Positions 8,167-19,922 of a stretch of DNA of 64,000 bases are shown one piece after another. Each line of letters opens with the position of its first letter. Position 1 is the first letter of the stretch. The DNA comes from Pelomonas sp. Root1217 (GTDB lineage: Bacteria > Pseudomonadota > Gammaproteobacteria > Burkholderiales > Burkholderiaceae_C): NCBI RefSeq assembly GCF_001425705.1, contig NZ_LMDC01000023.1, positions 1,463-65,462 on the forward strand. Reading direction: 5' to 3'. The notes beneath the pieces are model-generated. The model was not told where the DNA came from and did no database searches. It saw only the letters and a list, made by a program, of their open reading frames with translations. A program made the translations under genes and the position numbers.

Positions 8167-8994
8167 TCAGGGTGACGCGACTTCGCACTGAACGCCCGCT
8201 TCGGCCAGCAGCGCGGGAAACGGCGCTGGCGGCACCTGGTCGGTGAACAGCATGTCGACCTCGTCGAGCCTGGCCAGCTTGACCATGGCCGGCCGGTTGA
8301 ACTTGGAATGATCGGCCGCCAGCCACACCTGCCGCGAGTGCTCGATGATCGCCCGCGCCACCTTGACCTCGCGGTAGTCGAAGTCGCGCAAGGTGCCGTC
8401 GTCCTCGATGCCGGAAATGCCGATCAGCCCGATGTCGACCTTGAACTGGCTGATGAAGTCCACCGTGGCTTCGCCGACGATGCCGCGGTCGCGGGACCGC
8501 ACCACGCCACCCGCCACGATGACCTCGCAGGCGGGGTTGTCGCTCAGGATGGCGGCGACATTGAGGTTGTTGGTGATGACCCGCAGGCCCTTGTGGTTCA
8601 TCAGCTCGCGCGCAACCGCCTCGGCCGTCGTGCCGATGTTGATGATCAGCGAGCAGTCCTGCGGCACGACCGCCGCGATGGCCCGCGCGATGCGCTGCTT
8701 GCTGTGCTCGTTGAGCTGCTGGCGCTGCCGGTACGCGATGTTCTCGGTCGTCGAGGTGGGCATGCGCACGCCGCCGTGAAAGCGCGCGAGCAGGCCTGAA
8801 GCGGCGAGCTGCTTCACGTCGCGCCGCACCGTCTGCAGCGTCACGCCGAACTGTTCGGCCAAGGCCTCCACGGAAACCGCACCGCGGTTGCGCACCTCCT
8901 GGATGAGCAGGGCTTGTCGAGGGTTGGGGATCATGCGCGCAAGGCCGGGGTCAAGTTTGGGGGCCAAGCGTAAAGGCGCGTCGAGATGTTCCAT
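8167..8994 (-). CDS. glpR: DeoR-family repressor of glycerol catabolism GlpR
   Basis: DeoR-type regulator of about 275 residues with an N-terminal HTH (RQALLIQEVRNRGAVSVEALAEQFGVTLQTVRRDV...GLLARFHGG) and a C-terminal DeoRC effector domain with the INIGTTAEAVARELMNH phosphate-sugar loop, GGVVRSRDRGIVG and AADHSKFNRPAMV motifs. Family members of this type bind glycerol-3-phosphate. The start at 8994 (MEHLDAPL) is provisional: neither it nor the ATG at 8934 has a strong ribosome-binding site. The gene is divergent from glpD, and the shared space carries phased CGAAC repeats that probably form its operator. Confidence 0.9.
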   Translation of the reverse strand: MEHLDAPLRLAPKLDPGLARMIPNPRQALLIQEVRNRGAVSVEALAEQFGVTLQTVRRDVKQLAASGLLARFHGGVRMPTSTTENIAYRQRQQLNEHSKQRIARAIAAVVPQDCSLIINIGTTAEAVARELMNHKGLRVITNNLNVAAILSDNPACEVIVAGGVVRSRDRGIVGEATVDFISQFKVDIGLIGISGIEDDGTLRDFDYREVKVARAIIEHSRQVWLAADHSKFNRPAMVKLARLDEVDMLFTDQVPPAPFPALLAEAGVQCEVASP

Positions 8995-9019
8995 AGGGGT
9001 GGAGTTGCTCTTGCGCGGA

Positions 9020-9073
9020 GTTCGTTTGTGGCATAAAAAGAAAAACTTCGAACGCAGACGAACAAAAACGAAC
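9020..9073. promoter_or_regulatory. Candidate GlpR operator with 10-bp-phased CGAAC repeats
   Basis: In the glpR-glpD intergenic space CGAAC occurs at 9049, 9059 and 9069, exactly one helical turn apart, with an inverted GTTCG at 9020-9024 separated by an A-rich tract. DeoR proteins commonly bind such phased half-sites. The position between the divergent genes and just upstream of glpD fits control of both promoters. Confidence 0.55.
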
Positions 9074-9122
9074 CCGCCAGGCGCGCGTTGAGCGGCCGCC
9101 ACCCACAAAGATCGGAGACAGC

Positions 9123-10745
9123 TTGAACGACTCCCCGGCGGGCGCGACACAACCGGCCGCATCTCCCGCCCACACGGCTGCACGGCAAGCATGCGACGTG
9201 CTCATCGTGGGCGGCGGCATCAACGGCGCCGGCATCGCGCGCGACCTGGCCGGGCGCGGCCTGTCGGTGGTGCTTTGCGAGAAGGACGACCTGGCCGCCC
9301 ACACGTCGTCGGCATCCACCAAGATGGTCCACGGTGGCATCCGCTACCTGGAGTACTACGACTTCGGGCTGGTGCGCAAGGCGCTGGCCGAGCGCGAGGT
9401 GCTGCTGCGCAGCGCCCCGCACATCATGTGGCCGCTGCGGCTGGTGGTGCCGCACGACCCGAGCATGCGGCCGGTGTGGATGATGCGCATCGGCCTGTTC
9501 CTCTACGACCACCTCGCACGACGCGAGTTCCTGCCCGGCTCACGCACCATCAGCCTGCGCGGGCACGCATTGGGCGCCCCGTTGAACCCGCGCTATTCCC
9601 GCGCCTTCCTTTACTCCGACGGTTGGACCGACGACGCCCGGCTCGTGGTGCTCAACGCACTGGACGCCGCCGAACGGGGCGCCCAGGTGCTGACCGGTTG
9701 GCGCTGCATCGACGCCCGGCGCGACAGCACCCATTGGCAGGCCACCCTCCAGGACGCCACGGGCACCGTCCGCCTCGTGCGCGCCCGCGCCCTCGTCAAC
9801 GCCGCAGGGCCTTGGGCGGCGCAGTTCCTGAAGGAGCACGCGCATGCGCAGGCTTCGAAGATCAAGCCGCTGCGGCTGGTCAAGGGCAGCCACATCGTCG
9901 TGCCCAAGCTGTTCGACCACGACCACGCCTACGCGCTGCAGGGGGCCGACAAGCGTGTCATCTTCATCATTCCCTACGAGGGCGACTACACGCTCATCGG
10001 CACCACCGACGTCGAGCACAAGGGCCCGGCCGGCGAGGCGAAGATCGACGACGACGAGATCCGCTACCTCTGCGAACAGGCGAGCCGCTACATGGTCAAA
10101 CCGGTGGTGCCGGCGGACGTGGTGTGGAGCTACTCCGGCGTGCGCCCGCTGATCGAGGACGACGCCGAAGATCCATCGGCCGTGACCCGTGACTACCTGC
10201 TCGAGCTGGACACCGACGGCCCACCCTTGCTGACCGTGTGGGGCGGCAAGATCACGACCTTCCGCAAGCTGGCCGAAGACGCGGCGGACGGGCTTTGCAA
10301 GGGCCTGGGCTTGAAGACGGCCGCGTGGACCGCGGGCACTTGGCTGCCCGGTGGCGACCTGAGCGCCTGGATCGGCCCGGCCACGCGGCCCGACGTCGAC
10401 TTCGCGCGTTTCGAACAGAAGCTAGGGGAGCGGCACCCGGCGCTGCCGGTCAAACTGCGCCATCGGCTGGCTCGTTGCTATGGCGCTCGCATCGACCGGG
10501 TTCTGGGGCCTGAAGGCCTGGGTGAAGAGATCGCACCGGGCCTGCACGAAGGCGAACTCGTCTACCTGCACGACCATGAATGGGCACGCACGCCCGACGA
10601 CGTGCTGTGGCGCCGCACCAAGCTCGGGCTGCACATGAGCGAAGCACAACGCCGGGACGTCGCCCGCTGGTGGGCGACGCGCTGGCCGGGTGAAACGACA
10701 ACGACAAGCATTGGAGACAGCGTGAGGACGACGACATGGAGTTGA
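9123..10745 (+). CDS. glpD: Glycerol-3-phosphate dehydrogenase (aerobic, FAD)
   Basis: This 540-residue membrane-associated flavoenzyme oxidises glycerol-3-phosphate to dihydroxyacetone phosphate and passes electrons to quinone. The N-terminal dinucleotide fold CDVLIVGGGINGAGIARDLAGRGLSVVLCEKDDLA and the signature TSSASTKMVHGGIRYLEYYDFGLV are diagnostic; a C-terminal DAO_C-type region follows (LHEGELVYLHDHEWARTPDDVLWRRTKLGL). Translation starts at a TTG (9123), supported by GGAGACAGC immediately upstream. It is the first gene of the glp operon and overlaps glpS by 10 bp. Substrate would normally come from GlpK, which is broken in this locus. Confidence 0.95.
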   Translation: MNDSPAGATQPAASPAHTAARQACDVLIVGGGINGAGIARDLAGRGLSVVLCEKDDLAAHTSSASTKMVHGGIRYLEYYDFGLVRKALAEREVLLRSAPHIMWPLRLVVPHDPSMRPVWMMRIGLFLYDHLARREFLPGSRTISLRGHALGAPLNPRYSRAFLYSDGWTDDARLVVLNALDAAERGAQVLTGWRCIDARRDSTHWQATLQDATGTVRLVRARALVNAAGPWAAQFLKEHAHAQASKIKPLRLVKGSHIVVPKLFDHDHAYALQGADKRVIFIIPYEGDYTLIGTTDVEHKGPAGEAKIDDDEIRYLCEQASRYMVKPVVPADVVWSYSGVRPLIEDDAEDPSAVTRDYLLELDTDGPPLLTVWGGKITTFRKLAEDAADGLCKGLGLKTAAWTAGTWLPGGDLSAWIGPATRPDVDFARFEQKLGERHPALPVKLRHRLARCYGARIDRVLGPEGLGEEIAPGLHEGELVYLHDHEWARTPDDVLWRRTKLGLHMSEAQRRDVARWWATRWPGETTTTSIGDSVRTTTWS

Positions 10746-11806
10746 CGCTGGAGCGGGTCGGCAAGGTGGTGGGCCCCGAGACCCATCTCTACCCGCTGGA
10801 CCTGAAGCTCGCGCCGGGCGCCGTCACGGTGCTGCTCGGCGCCACGCAAGCGGGCAAGACGACCCTGATGCGCTTGATGGCCGGGCTGGACAAGCCCACG
10901 CACGGCCAGGTCCATGTGGACCGCAAGGACGTGACCGGCATGCCGGTGCGCGAGCGCAACGTCGCCATGGTCTACCAGCAGTTCATCAACTACCCGTCGA
11001 TGAGCGTGTACGACAACATCGCCTCGCCGCTCAAGCTGCGCCGCGAGAAGAACATCGCCGGCCGCGTGCAGGCGCTGGCCGCCAGGTTGCACATCGAGCC
11101 TTTCCTCTCGCGCCTGCCGGCGGAGCTGTCGGGCGGGCAGCAACAGCGTGTGGCGCTGGCCCGCGCCCTGGCCAAGGCCGCGCCCTTGATGCTGCTCGAC
11201 GAGCCCCTGGTGAACCTGGACTACAAGCTGCGCGAGGAACTGCGCGACGAGCTAACGCAGCTCTTCGCCGCAGGCGACTCCACCGTGGTCTACGCCACCA
11301 CCGAACCCACCGAAGCCCTGCTGCTCGGTGGCTACACCGCCGTGATGGACGCCGGCGAAGTGCTCCAGTACGGCCCCACGGCCGAGGTGTTCCACCGGCC
11401 GCGGTCGATCCGCGTCGCGCGCGCCTTCAGCGACCCGCCGATGAATCTCATCGCCGGCAACGCCACCCCGTCGGGGGTGAGCCTGCCGGCGGGTGTGCAG
11501 GTCACGACTCCCCTGCCCGCCACCCGCAGCGCCGCGCTGACCCTCGGCGTGCGCGCAAGCGCGCTGCACCTGCAAAGCCGCCCGGGCGACGTGGCCCTCC
11601 CCGGCACGGTGGAGCTGGCGGAAATCTCGGGCTCCGACACCTTCGTGCACGTGGAGACCCCGGTGGGGGAACTGGTTGCCCAACTGACCGGTGTGCACTT
11701 CTTCGATCTGGGCGCCAGCCTCACGCTGTACCTGAGCCCTGGCCAGGTGTACGTGTTCGACGCCAACGGCGAGCTGCTGGTGGCGCCGAGCAAGGAGCTG
11801 ACCTGA
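10736..11806 (+). CDS. glpS: Glycerol ABC transporter ATPase GlpS (switch histidine missing)
   Basis: One of the two nucleotide-binding subunits of a GlpSTPQV-type glycerol importer; 356 residues. Walker A GATQAGKT (35-42), signature LSGGQQQ (131-137) and Walker B LMLLDE (151-156) are present, followed by a C-terminal TOBE-type regulatory domain (about 240-350). The H-loop position, normally YVTHD, reads YATTE, so the switch His is replaced by Thr189. This defect is complementary to that of GlpT, where the signature is lost. The start overlaps glpD, and the stop overlaps glpT as TGATG, so translation is coupled. Confidence 0.92.
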   Translation: MELTLERVGKVVGPETHLYPLDLKLAPGAVTVLLGATQAGKTTLMRLMAGLDKPTHGQVHVDRKDVTGMPVRERNVAMVYQQFINYPSMSVYDNIASPLKLRREKNIAGRVQALAARLHIEPFLSRLPAELSGGQQQRVALARALAKAAPLMLLDEPLVNLDYKLREELRDELTQLFAAGDSTVVYATTEPTEALLLGGYTAVMDAGEVLQYGPTAEVFHRPRSIRVARAFSDPPMNLIAGNATPSGVSLPAGVQVTTPLPATRSAALTLGVRASALHLQSRPGDVALPGTVELAEISGSDTFVHVETPVGELVAQLTGVHFFDLGASLTLYLSPGQVYVFDANGELLVAPSKELT

Positions 11807-12830
11807 TGGCCCGCATCGAACTCGACCTGGCCCACGCCTACCGCCCCAACCCCCAGGCGGATGAAGACTACGCGCTGCTGCCGCTGAAGATGGTCTTCCG
11901 CGATGGCGGGGCGTATGCGCTGCTCGGCCCCTCGGGCTGCGGCAAGACCACGCTGCTCAACATCATCTCCGGCCTCGTCACGCCGTCGCAGGGCACGGTG
12001 CAGTTCGACGGCGTCAACGTGACGCGGCAGACACCCCAGCAGCGCAACATCGCGCAGGTGTTCCAGTTCCCCGTCATCTACGACACGATGACGGTGGCCG
12101 AGAACCTGGCCTTCCCGTTGAAGAACCGCGGCGTGCCGCGCGACCGGATCAGGCAGCGCGTCGGCGTCATCGCCGAGATGCTGGAGCTGAGCGGCCAGCT
12201 CGACACCCGCGCCGCCGGCCTGGCGGCCGACGCCAAGCAGAAGATCTCGCTCGGCCGCGGCCTGGTGCGCGAGGACGTGAGCGCCGTGCTCTTCGACGAG
12301 CCGCTCACCGTCATCGACCCGCACCTCAAGTGGCAGCTGCGCCGCAAGCTCAAGCAGATCCACCACGAACTGAAGCTGACGCTGATCTACGTGACCCACG
12401 ACCAGGTCGAAGCCCTGACCTTTGCAGAAGAAGTGGTGGTGATGACGCGCGGCCGCGCGGTGCAGATCGGCACGGCCGGCGACCTCTTCGAGCGCCCGCA
12501 ACATACCTTCGTCGGGCATTTCATCGGCTCGCCGGGGATGAACTTCCTGCCCGCTGATGTCCTGCCCGGCGCCCCCGTCGGCGCGACGACGCTGGGCGTG
12601 CGGCCCGAGTACGTGACGCTGGCGGCACCTGATGCGGCCGGCGCCTTGCAGGCCGTCGTCACGCAGCGGCAGGACGTGGGCACCTACTGGCTCGTCACCG
12701 CCAAGGCAGGCGACAGCGTGATCCGCGCGCGCCTCAGCCCCGATGCCACGCCGGCCGGCGTCGGCGAGACCGCGTGGTTCAGCGTGAAGGGCGACCACAC
12801 CTGCTACTACAGGAACGAGGAGCTGATGGC

Positions 12831-12834
<4 letters not shown>
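11806..12834 (+). CDS. glpT: Glycerol ABC transporter ATPase GlpT (degenerate signature motif)
   Basis: Second ATPase subunit, 342 residues. Walker A GPSGCGKT (41-48), Q-loop FQFPV, Walker B AVLFDE (160-165) and the switch His198 (YVTHD) are intact. In place of LSGGQ there is LAADAKQ (139-145) before KISLGRGLVR. A TOBE-like C-terminal region follows (FIGSPGMNFLPADV, LGVRPEYVTL). With GlpS it should form a heterodimer with one complete and one degenerate ATP site. It is coupled to glpP by an ATGA overlap. The symbol means the ABC ATPase, not the E. coli G3P antiporter of the same name. Confidence 0.92.
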
Positions 12835-13704
<870 letters not shown>

Positions 13705-13712
<8 letters not shown>

Positions 13713-14517
13713 GCGCCGCTTCAAGAAGCGCACGATCTTCCTGATCGCCTACCTGCTGTTTGCCATCCTTCCGGTGTACTGGATGGTCAACATGTCGTTC
13801 AAGACGAACACGGAGATCCTGTCCAGCTTCAGCCTGTGGCCGCAGCACTTCACCTGGGAACACTACAAGACCATCTTCACCGACGAGAGCTGGTACTCCG
13901 GCTACATCAACTCGCTGATCTACGTGGCCATCAACACGGTGATCTCGCTGCTGGTGGCCCTGCCGGCGGCCTATGCGTTCAGCCGCTACAGCTTCCTCGG
14001 CGACAAGCACGTCTTCTTCTGGCTGTTGACCAACCGGATGACGCCCCCGGCCGTCTTCCTGCTGCCCTTCTTCCAGCTCTACACCACGCTGGGGATGATG
14101 GACACGCACATCGCCGTGGCGCTCGCGCACCTGCTGTTCAACGTGCCGCTGGCGGTCTGGATCCTGGAAGGCTTCATGAGCGGCATCCCGCGCGAGATCG
14201 ACGAGACGGCCTACATCGACGGCTACTCCTTCCCGCGCTTCTTCCTGACCATCTTCGTGCCGCTCATCAAGGCCGGCGTGGGCGTGGCGGCGTTCTTCTG
14301 CTTCATGTTCAGCTGGGTGGAACTGCTGATGGCGCGCACGCTCACGAGCGTGAACGCCAAGCCCATCGTGGCGACGATGACGCGCACGGTCAGTGCCTCC
14401 GGCATGGATTGGGGCGTGCTCGCTGCCGCCGGCGTGCTGACCATCGTGCCCGGCGCGATCGTCATCTGGTTCGTGCGGCACTACATCGCCAAGGGTTTCG
14501 CGATGGGCCGCGTCTAG
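13705..14517 (+). CDS. glpQ: Glycerol ABC transporter permease GlpQ
   Basis: Second permease subunit, 270 residues, MalG-like, with six predicted membrane spans. The EAA loop reads PREIDETAYIDGYSFPRFFLTIFVP at about residues 161-185, the ATPase docking site. It overlaps glpP by 8 bp, indicating translational coupling. The symbol follows the rhizobial glpSTPQUV naming and is unrelated to the E. coli phosphodiesterase GlpQ. Confidence 0.92.
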
Positions 14518-14547
14518 CGCCCCGCGATCGGCCGAAAGGAGACAAGC

Positions 14548-14856
14548 ATGTTCGAGTGGATGGCCTGGACGCTACCGGTGGCGGTGTTCTTCTGCAGCAT
14601 CGTGCTGATGCTGATCGGCATGACGATCTGGGAGCTGAAGTCGCCCACCACCAGCCGCCGCGGCTGGCTGCCGCTGGAGACGACCCGCGGCGACCGCCTG
14701 TTCATCGGCCTGCTGGCGGCGGCCTGGGTCAACCTGGCCTTCGTGGGCTTGAGCGAGAAGATGGTCACGTGGTTCGGCCTCGCGGACGAGCCGTCCATCT
14801 GGATCAGCTTCGTGATCTCGATGGCGGTGCTCGCGTTGATCATGCGCAAGGGCTGA
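14548..14856 (+). CDS. glpU: Small DUF2160-family membrane protein of the glycerol transporter (GlpU)
   Basis: This 102-residue protein has three hydrophobic segments (TLPVAVFFCSIVLMLIGMTIW, LFIGLLAAAWVNLAFVGL, WISFVISMAVLALIM). It is preceded by AAAGGAGACAAGC. Small DUF2160 proteins sit at this exact place, between permease and binding protein genes, in glycerol ABC operons of Alpha- and Betaproteobacteria. Their role is not established; assembly or stabilisation of the permease is inference. Confidence 0.85.
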   Translation: MFEWMAWTLPVAVFFCSIVLMLIGMTIWELKSPTTSRRGWLPLETTRGDRLFIGLLAAAWVNLAFVGLSEKMVTWFGLADEPSIWISFVISMAVLALIMRKG

Positions 14857-14942
14857 GAGGATTTTTTCGAAAAGGCGGCCGGCCATCTCTTCCCGACCGG
14901 CGTGCCAGTGCAAGCAATGGGAAGCCATCTCAGGAGACAGAC

Positions 14943-16676
<1,734 letters not shown>

Positions 16677-16721
16677 GCCACGCCCTCGCCACCCATCCGT
16701 CGCGCCCCGCGGCGGCACAGC

Positions 16722-16748
16722 AGACCCGGCCAAGTGCCGGGTCTTTTG
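16722..16748 (+). terminator. Rho-independent terminator of the glp operon
   Basis: Stem AGACCCGGC/GCCGGGTCT (arms 16722-16730 and 16736-16744) with loop CAAGT and a run of T after it, 45 bp past the glpV stop. Confidence 0.9.
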
Positions 16749-16972
16749 TGAGCGTCCAGCCCGACCATCTTGAACTGGATGGCCGTCCTCGATGGGAAGC
16801 AGGCGCGGGAGGAAAACGAGAACCCTGTCACTTTTCGGTTCCGCGCTCGGAGCTTTGGACCGTGGCACACATGCAAGCCACTGGCGAAAGCCTAACCGGC
16901 ACGCAGGGACGCGCGCTACCCTAGCAGTTGCTATATGGTGGGCGCCCCCAGTGCATCCTGGACGGAAGTTCG
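16749..16972. other. Intergenic stretch before the PIN cassette
   Basis: About 220 bp with no supported gene. It must hold the promoter of the PIN cassette. No convincing operator-like palindrome is seen, in contrast to the toxin-antitoxin pair at 37949. Confidence 0.4.
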
Positions 16973-18172
16973 ATGAGCACCCGTGAACGACGTGGAGAGC
17001 CTCAGCCCGCACACCTACCGTTGTCGTCGCCAGAAGACGTAGGCGCGATTGCCGTCGACACGAACGTGTACAAGGAATACGGCTTCAGAGTGCGCAGCCA
17101 ACCGCTTGCCGCGCTCGGCCAGGTCGAAGACATCGGAGTGAAATGGCTGGTGCCGGAGTTCTGGGAGCGAGAGCTTCAACGCCATATCGCCGAGAACTCA
17201 GACAAGGTGTCCACGCTGCGGCGCGACCTCGAAAAGTCGCGCGAATGGGCGGACAAATCACAACTGGCGCTTTCCGAGAAGCTCGTTGCCGCGCTGACAA
17301 CTGAGTCAGGCCAATCCATCGGGAACCGGCTACTTGATGAGCACTACGGGTCGGGGGGGCCAGTACGTCTGCAGACAGCGTGGTCATCGGGACCGGACGT
17401 GCTTCGCGCCTACTTCGACAGCCTACATCCGTTCGAGGCGTCAGGCTCAAAGAAGAGCGAGTTCCCGGACGCCTTCGCACTGGCCACGCTTGAGGCGTGG
17501 GCCAGGAAGAACGCCACAAAGGTCCTGGTTGTAACTAAAGACGCTGGTTGCCTACGTGCCTGCGCGGCAACCGATGTCCTGGTGGGCTCGAACAGCCTCA
17601 CCGAGGCCCTGGGCGCCCTGCGCAAAGCTGATGAACGTCGCAAAGCCGTGATCGACGAGCTCGAAGTTCTGCTTACCCAGGAGCTCCGAAGCGACGTATC
17701 CGACCTGAGGAAGGCCATTGACTCCTACCTTGAAAAGATCGTCCCCGACCTAGAGCTCGAGGTCACATTTCAGGAGGAGTCGGGGGCCGACTGCGACCAC
17801 GAGGTGACGTATGTCTGGGTCGACCGCATCGAGCCAATGGGCACTGCCGACGGCAGACTGCTTCTTCGGATATTCACCGCGACCGTTGGCGGCCTGACCT
17901 TCGTTTGCGACTTCCGAGTTCACGTCGACGCCACGGCGCAATTCGCCAAGCTCTACAGGGGCAGCAGAAGCAGCAGTAGCTTGCATGATGCTCCGGAGGA
18001 GAACGGGGACGGCACCGTGGACCTTGAGGTCATCGTCACGCTTCAGCCGGCCGGCGCCCTGTCCGCGCGTACCCTGCCGCACGCCAGTATCCGAAACGTC
18101 GAGGTTCGAGTGCTTGAAACCGACATCGACTTCGGGACCATCAGGGGATGGGAGCCGGGGTACGAGGAATGA
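16973..18172 (+). CDS. PIN-domain protein (DUF4935-like) with C-terminal domain of unknown function
   Basis: This 399-residue protein begins with a PIN-type ribonuclease fold: IAVDTNVYKEYGF (Asp29), VPEFWERELQRH (Glu62/Glu67), EFPDAFALATLEAWA (Asp166) and VLVVTKDAGCL (Asp190) supply the four acidic metal-binding positions. About residues 225-399 form a beta-rich C-terminal domain I do not recognise. I chose ATG 16973 because GGAAG precedes it; the longer frame from 16928 lacks a site. It is followed after 100 bp by an unknown gene coupled to a second PIN gene. Nuclease activity is a family inference. Confidence 0.75.
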   Translation: MSTRERRGEPQPAHLPLSSPEDVGAIAVDTNVYKEYGFRVRSQPLAALGQVEDIGVKWLVPEFWERELQRHIAENSDKVSTLRRDLEKSREWADKSQLALSEKLVAALTTESGQSIGNRLLDEHYGSGGPVRLQTAWSSGPDVLRAYFDSLHPFEASGSKKSEFPDAFALATLEAWARKNATKVLVVTKDAGCLRACAATDVLVGSNSLTEALGALRKADERRKAVIDELEVLLTQELRSDVSDLRKAIDSYLEKIVPDLELEVTFQEESGADCDHEVTYVWVDRIEPMGTADGRLLLRIFTATVGGLTFVCDFRVHVDATAQFAKLYRGSRSSSSLHDAPEENGDGTVDLEVIVTLQPAGALSARTLPHASIRNVEVRVLETDIDFGTIRGWEPGYEE

Positions 18173-18272
18173 AGCCAAGTTGGACCCGGTGGCCTGTCGG
18201 CAACCCCGCCATGAAGCGTGCTAGCCTGCCGTACCACGTTGCGGTCCACCGCGGGACATCGAGGTTGAACGG

Positions 18273-19010
18273 ATGAAGTCACTTGACTGGAGCTACGAGC
18301 TGCACGTCATCGGCACGAGGCCGAAGACGTTGTCGTTGGTCGACTTCAGCGAACTGGCCAAGCGCTTTGCCGAACTACTAGGCAGCCCGTCCAGCGTGCA
18401 CTTCGGCGCACTACGACAGGGCAGTGCACGTCTTCTGGCGAAGGTTGACGATGATGCCAAGCTGGACGTTCAAGTGCAGCTCATTGAAGCCCGCACCAAT
18501 GCCCAGGCCATGCCTAAGGTTGCTCGCCTTAACGATTACCTGAGGTCAAAGGGCTGGCACGGCGAAGTCCGCAACCATGATGGGGCCGTGGTCATCGCCT
18601 TCCCCGGAGCTCTGAATGCAGTCCAGCCTCAGGAGGAGCGTACTGTTCAGCAGATGGACACCATCGTCGGCCGAGTCATCAAGATCGGCGGCCGTGATGA
18701 GACTGTGCCCATGACGCTTGAGACCCCCGAAGGTCTATTCGTCGATGTAAACATACGCGGGCGTGAGCTGGCGAAACGCCTAGCCCCCTACCTTTTCGGC
18801 ACCGAGATACGCGTCACAGGCTTGGCCACGTGGAAGCGCGACGGAGAAGGCCAGTGGGCTTGCGCGAGCGTCTTGGTCGACGACTTCACTGAGCTAGACG
18901 GAACTTCTGTCATCGACTTGTTCGGCCAGTTGAAAGACTTGCCAGACAACGGTTGGAACAGCATGGATGACCCAATTGGCGAGTGGAAGAAGTCGCGAGG
19001 TGACGACTAA
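18273..19010 (+). CDS. Protein of unknown function between two PIN-domain genes
   Basis: 245 residues, soluble, no signal peptide or membrane segment. The N-terminal half (1-115) contains a helix with conserved-looking DFSELAKRFAELLG. The second half (about 125-210) reads VGRVIKIGGRDETVPMTLETPEGLFVDVNIRGRELAKRL...IRVTGLATWKRDGEGQW, which has the strand pattern of an OB-like or small beta-barrel fold. No HTH, so it is not a classical DNA-binding antitoxin. Its stop overlaps the start of the next PIN gene (TAATG), so the two are translationally coupled and probably act together. Confidence 0.75.
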   Translation: MKSLDWSYELHVIGTRPKTLSLVDFSELAKRFAELLGSPSSVHFGALRQGSARLLAKVDDDAKLDVQVQLIEARTNAQAMPKVARLNDYLRSKGWHGEVRNHDGAVVIAFPGALNAVQPQEERTVQQMDTIVGRVIKIGGRDETVPMTLETPEGLFVDVNIRGRELAKRLAPYLFGTEIRVTGLATWKRDGEGQWACASVLVDDFTELDGTSVIDLFGQLKDLPDNGWNSMDDPIGEWKKSRGDD

Positions 19011-19567
19011 TGCGCGTGCTGCTGGATACCAATGGGCTGATCTACCTGCTCGACCGACGCGCGCCGCAGCACATCCAAGACCGTCTCAAAGGCCTTCTTC
19101 AGGAAGTGGAGAGAGCGCGCGGACAGGTGGTCATCCCCACGCTGGTCGTAAGCGAGTACCTCGTCAACGCAGGCCAAGCAGGCAAAGCCCTTTTGGCCTC
19201 GTTTCTCAGCAATAGGTATGTGCTGGTCGCGCCGTTCGACCACCTCGCGGCAGAAGAGTGTGCCGTCATGCAGTCGGCAGCGAACACCACCGGAAACAAG
19301 CGCCACCCGCTCGGGCGGGACGTCGCGTGGCAGAAGGTCAAGGTCGACCGGCAAATCGTAGCCATCGCCAAGACTCGCAGCGCCTCCATAGTTGCCGACG
19401 ATAGCGACGTGTTGGCAATCGCGAATGCCTGGGGCGTCAGAGCGTCTACCGTGGCGTCACTTCCGCTTCCCGATTGGGCGAAGCAGCTGCATCTGGTCGG
19501 TCTACCCACTCCGCCCGCCGACAAGCAGAAGCCTGGAAGCGCTGCGGGGTCCGTCGCTGGCGCTTGA
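19010..19567 (+). CDS. Second PIN-domain protein
   Basis: 185-residue PIN-fold protein. The acidic positions are Asp6 (LLDTNGLIYLL), Glu49 (LVVSEYLV), Asp113 (KVDRQIVAIA) and Asp130-133 (VADDSDVLAIA), followed by a Pro/Lys tail. VapC toxins have this architecture, but the usual small AbrB/RHH-type VapB gene is absent; the coupled partner is the 245-residue protein upstream. Roles as an RNA-cleaving toxin or defence nuclease are both possible. Confidence 0.8.
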   Translation: MRVLLDTNGLIYLLDRRAPQHIQDRLKGLLQEVERARGQVVIPTLVVSEYLVNAGQAGKALLASFLSNRYVLVAPFDHLAAEECAVMQSAANTTGNKRHPLGRDVAWQKVKVDRQIVAIAKTRSASIVADDSDVLAIANAWGVRASTVASLPLPDWAKQLHLVGLPTPPADKQKPGSAAGSVAGA

Positions 19568-19922
19568 CAGCACTCGCTCGCGGCAGGCACTTAGATACGG
19601 GCTCAGCGGGCGTACTACTCAACGGGGGCGGCTTAGCGTCCACCCGCCAAAGAAATGCCCTCGGCCGGAAACCGGATCGAGGGATTGAACCTCTTTGCTG
19701 TCATCGCGCTGAAGCCCGCTCAGGGAGGAAAAGCAGGAACCTTGTTCGGAGGAGCAAAGGGCCGTCAACTCAGCAGACTGCTCGGCGTACCGACCGAAGG
19801 GAAACGGCGCTCGCTGCGCCCCTTTCGGTGTCTCGGACACTATTGGCACGTCCCAGACAACAAATGACATGTCTCAGACTCTAATGACGCAGAACGACAG
19901 CGTCGGTGTACAAGGGGAGCAC
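19568..19922. other. Gene-free stretch, possible decayed mobile-element end
   Basis: About 355 bp without a supported gene. Near 19800-19835 there is an interrupted hairpin (CCGAAGGG...CCCTTTCGG with an inner GGCGC/GCGCC). At 19830-19890, short GTCTC/GAC repeats (GTGTCTCGGACAC, GACATGTCTCAGAC) resemble transposon ends, but no transposase coding sequence is seen. It separates the PIN cassette from the core gene glmS. Confidence 0.3.

Noticed and set aside
19568..19922. Possible IS481-like element end before glmS
   Set aside because: Short GTCTC/GAC motifs look transposon-like, but no transposase fragment, second end or target duplication is visible.
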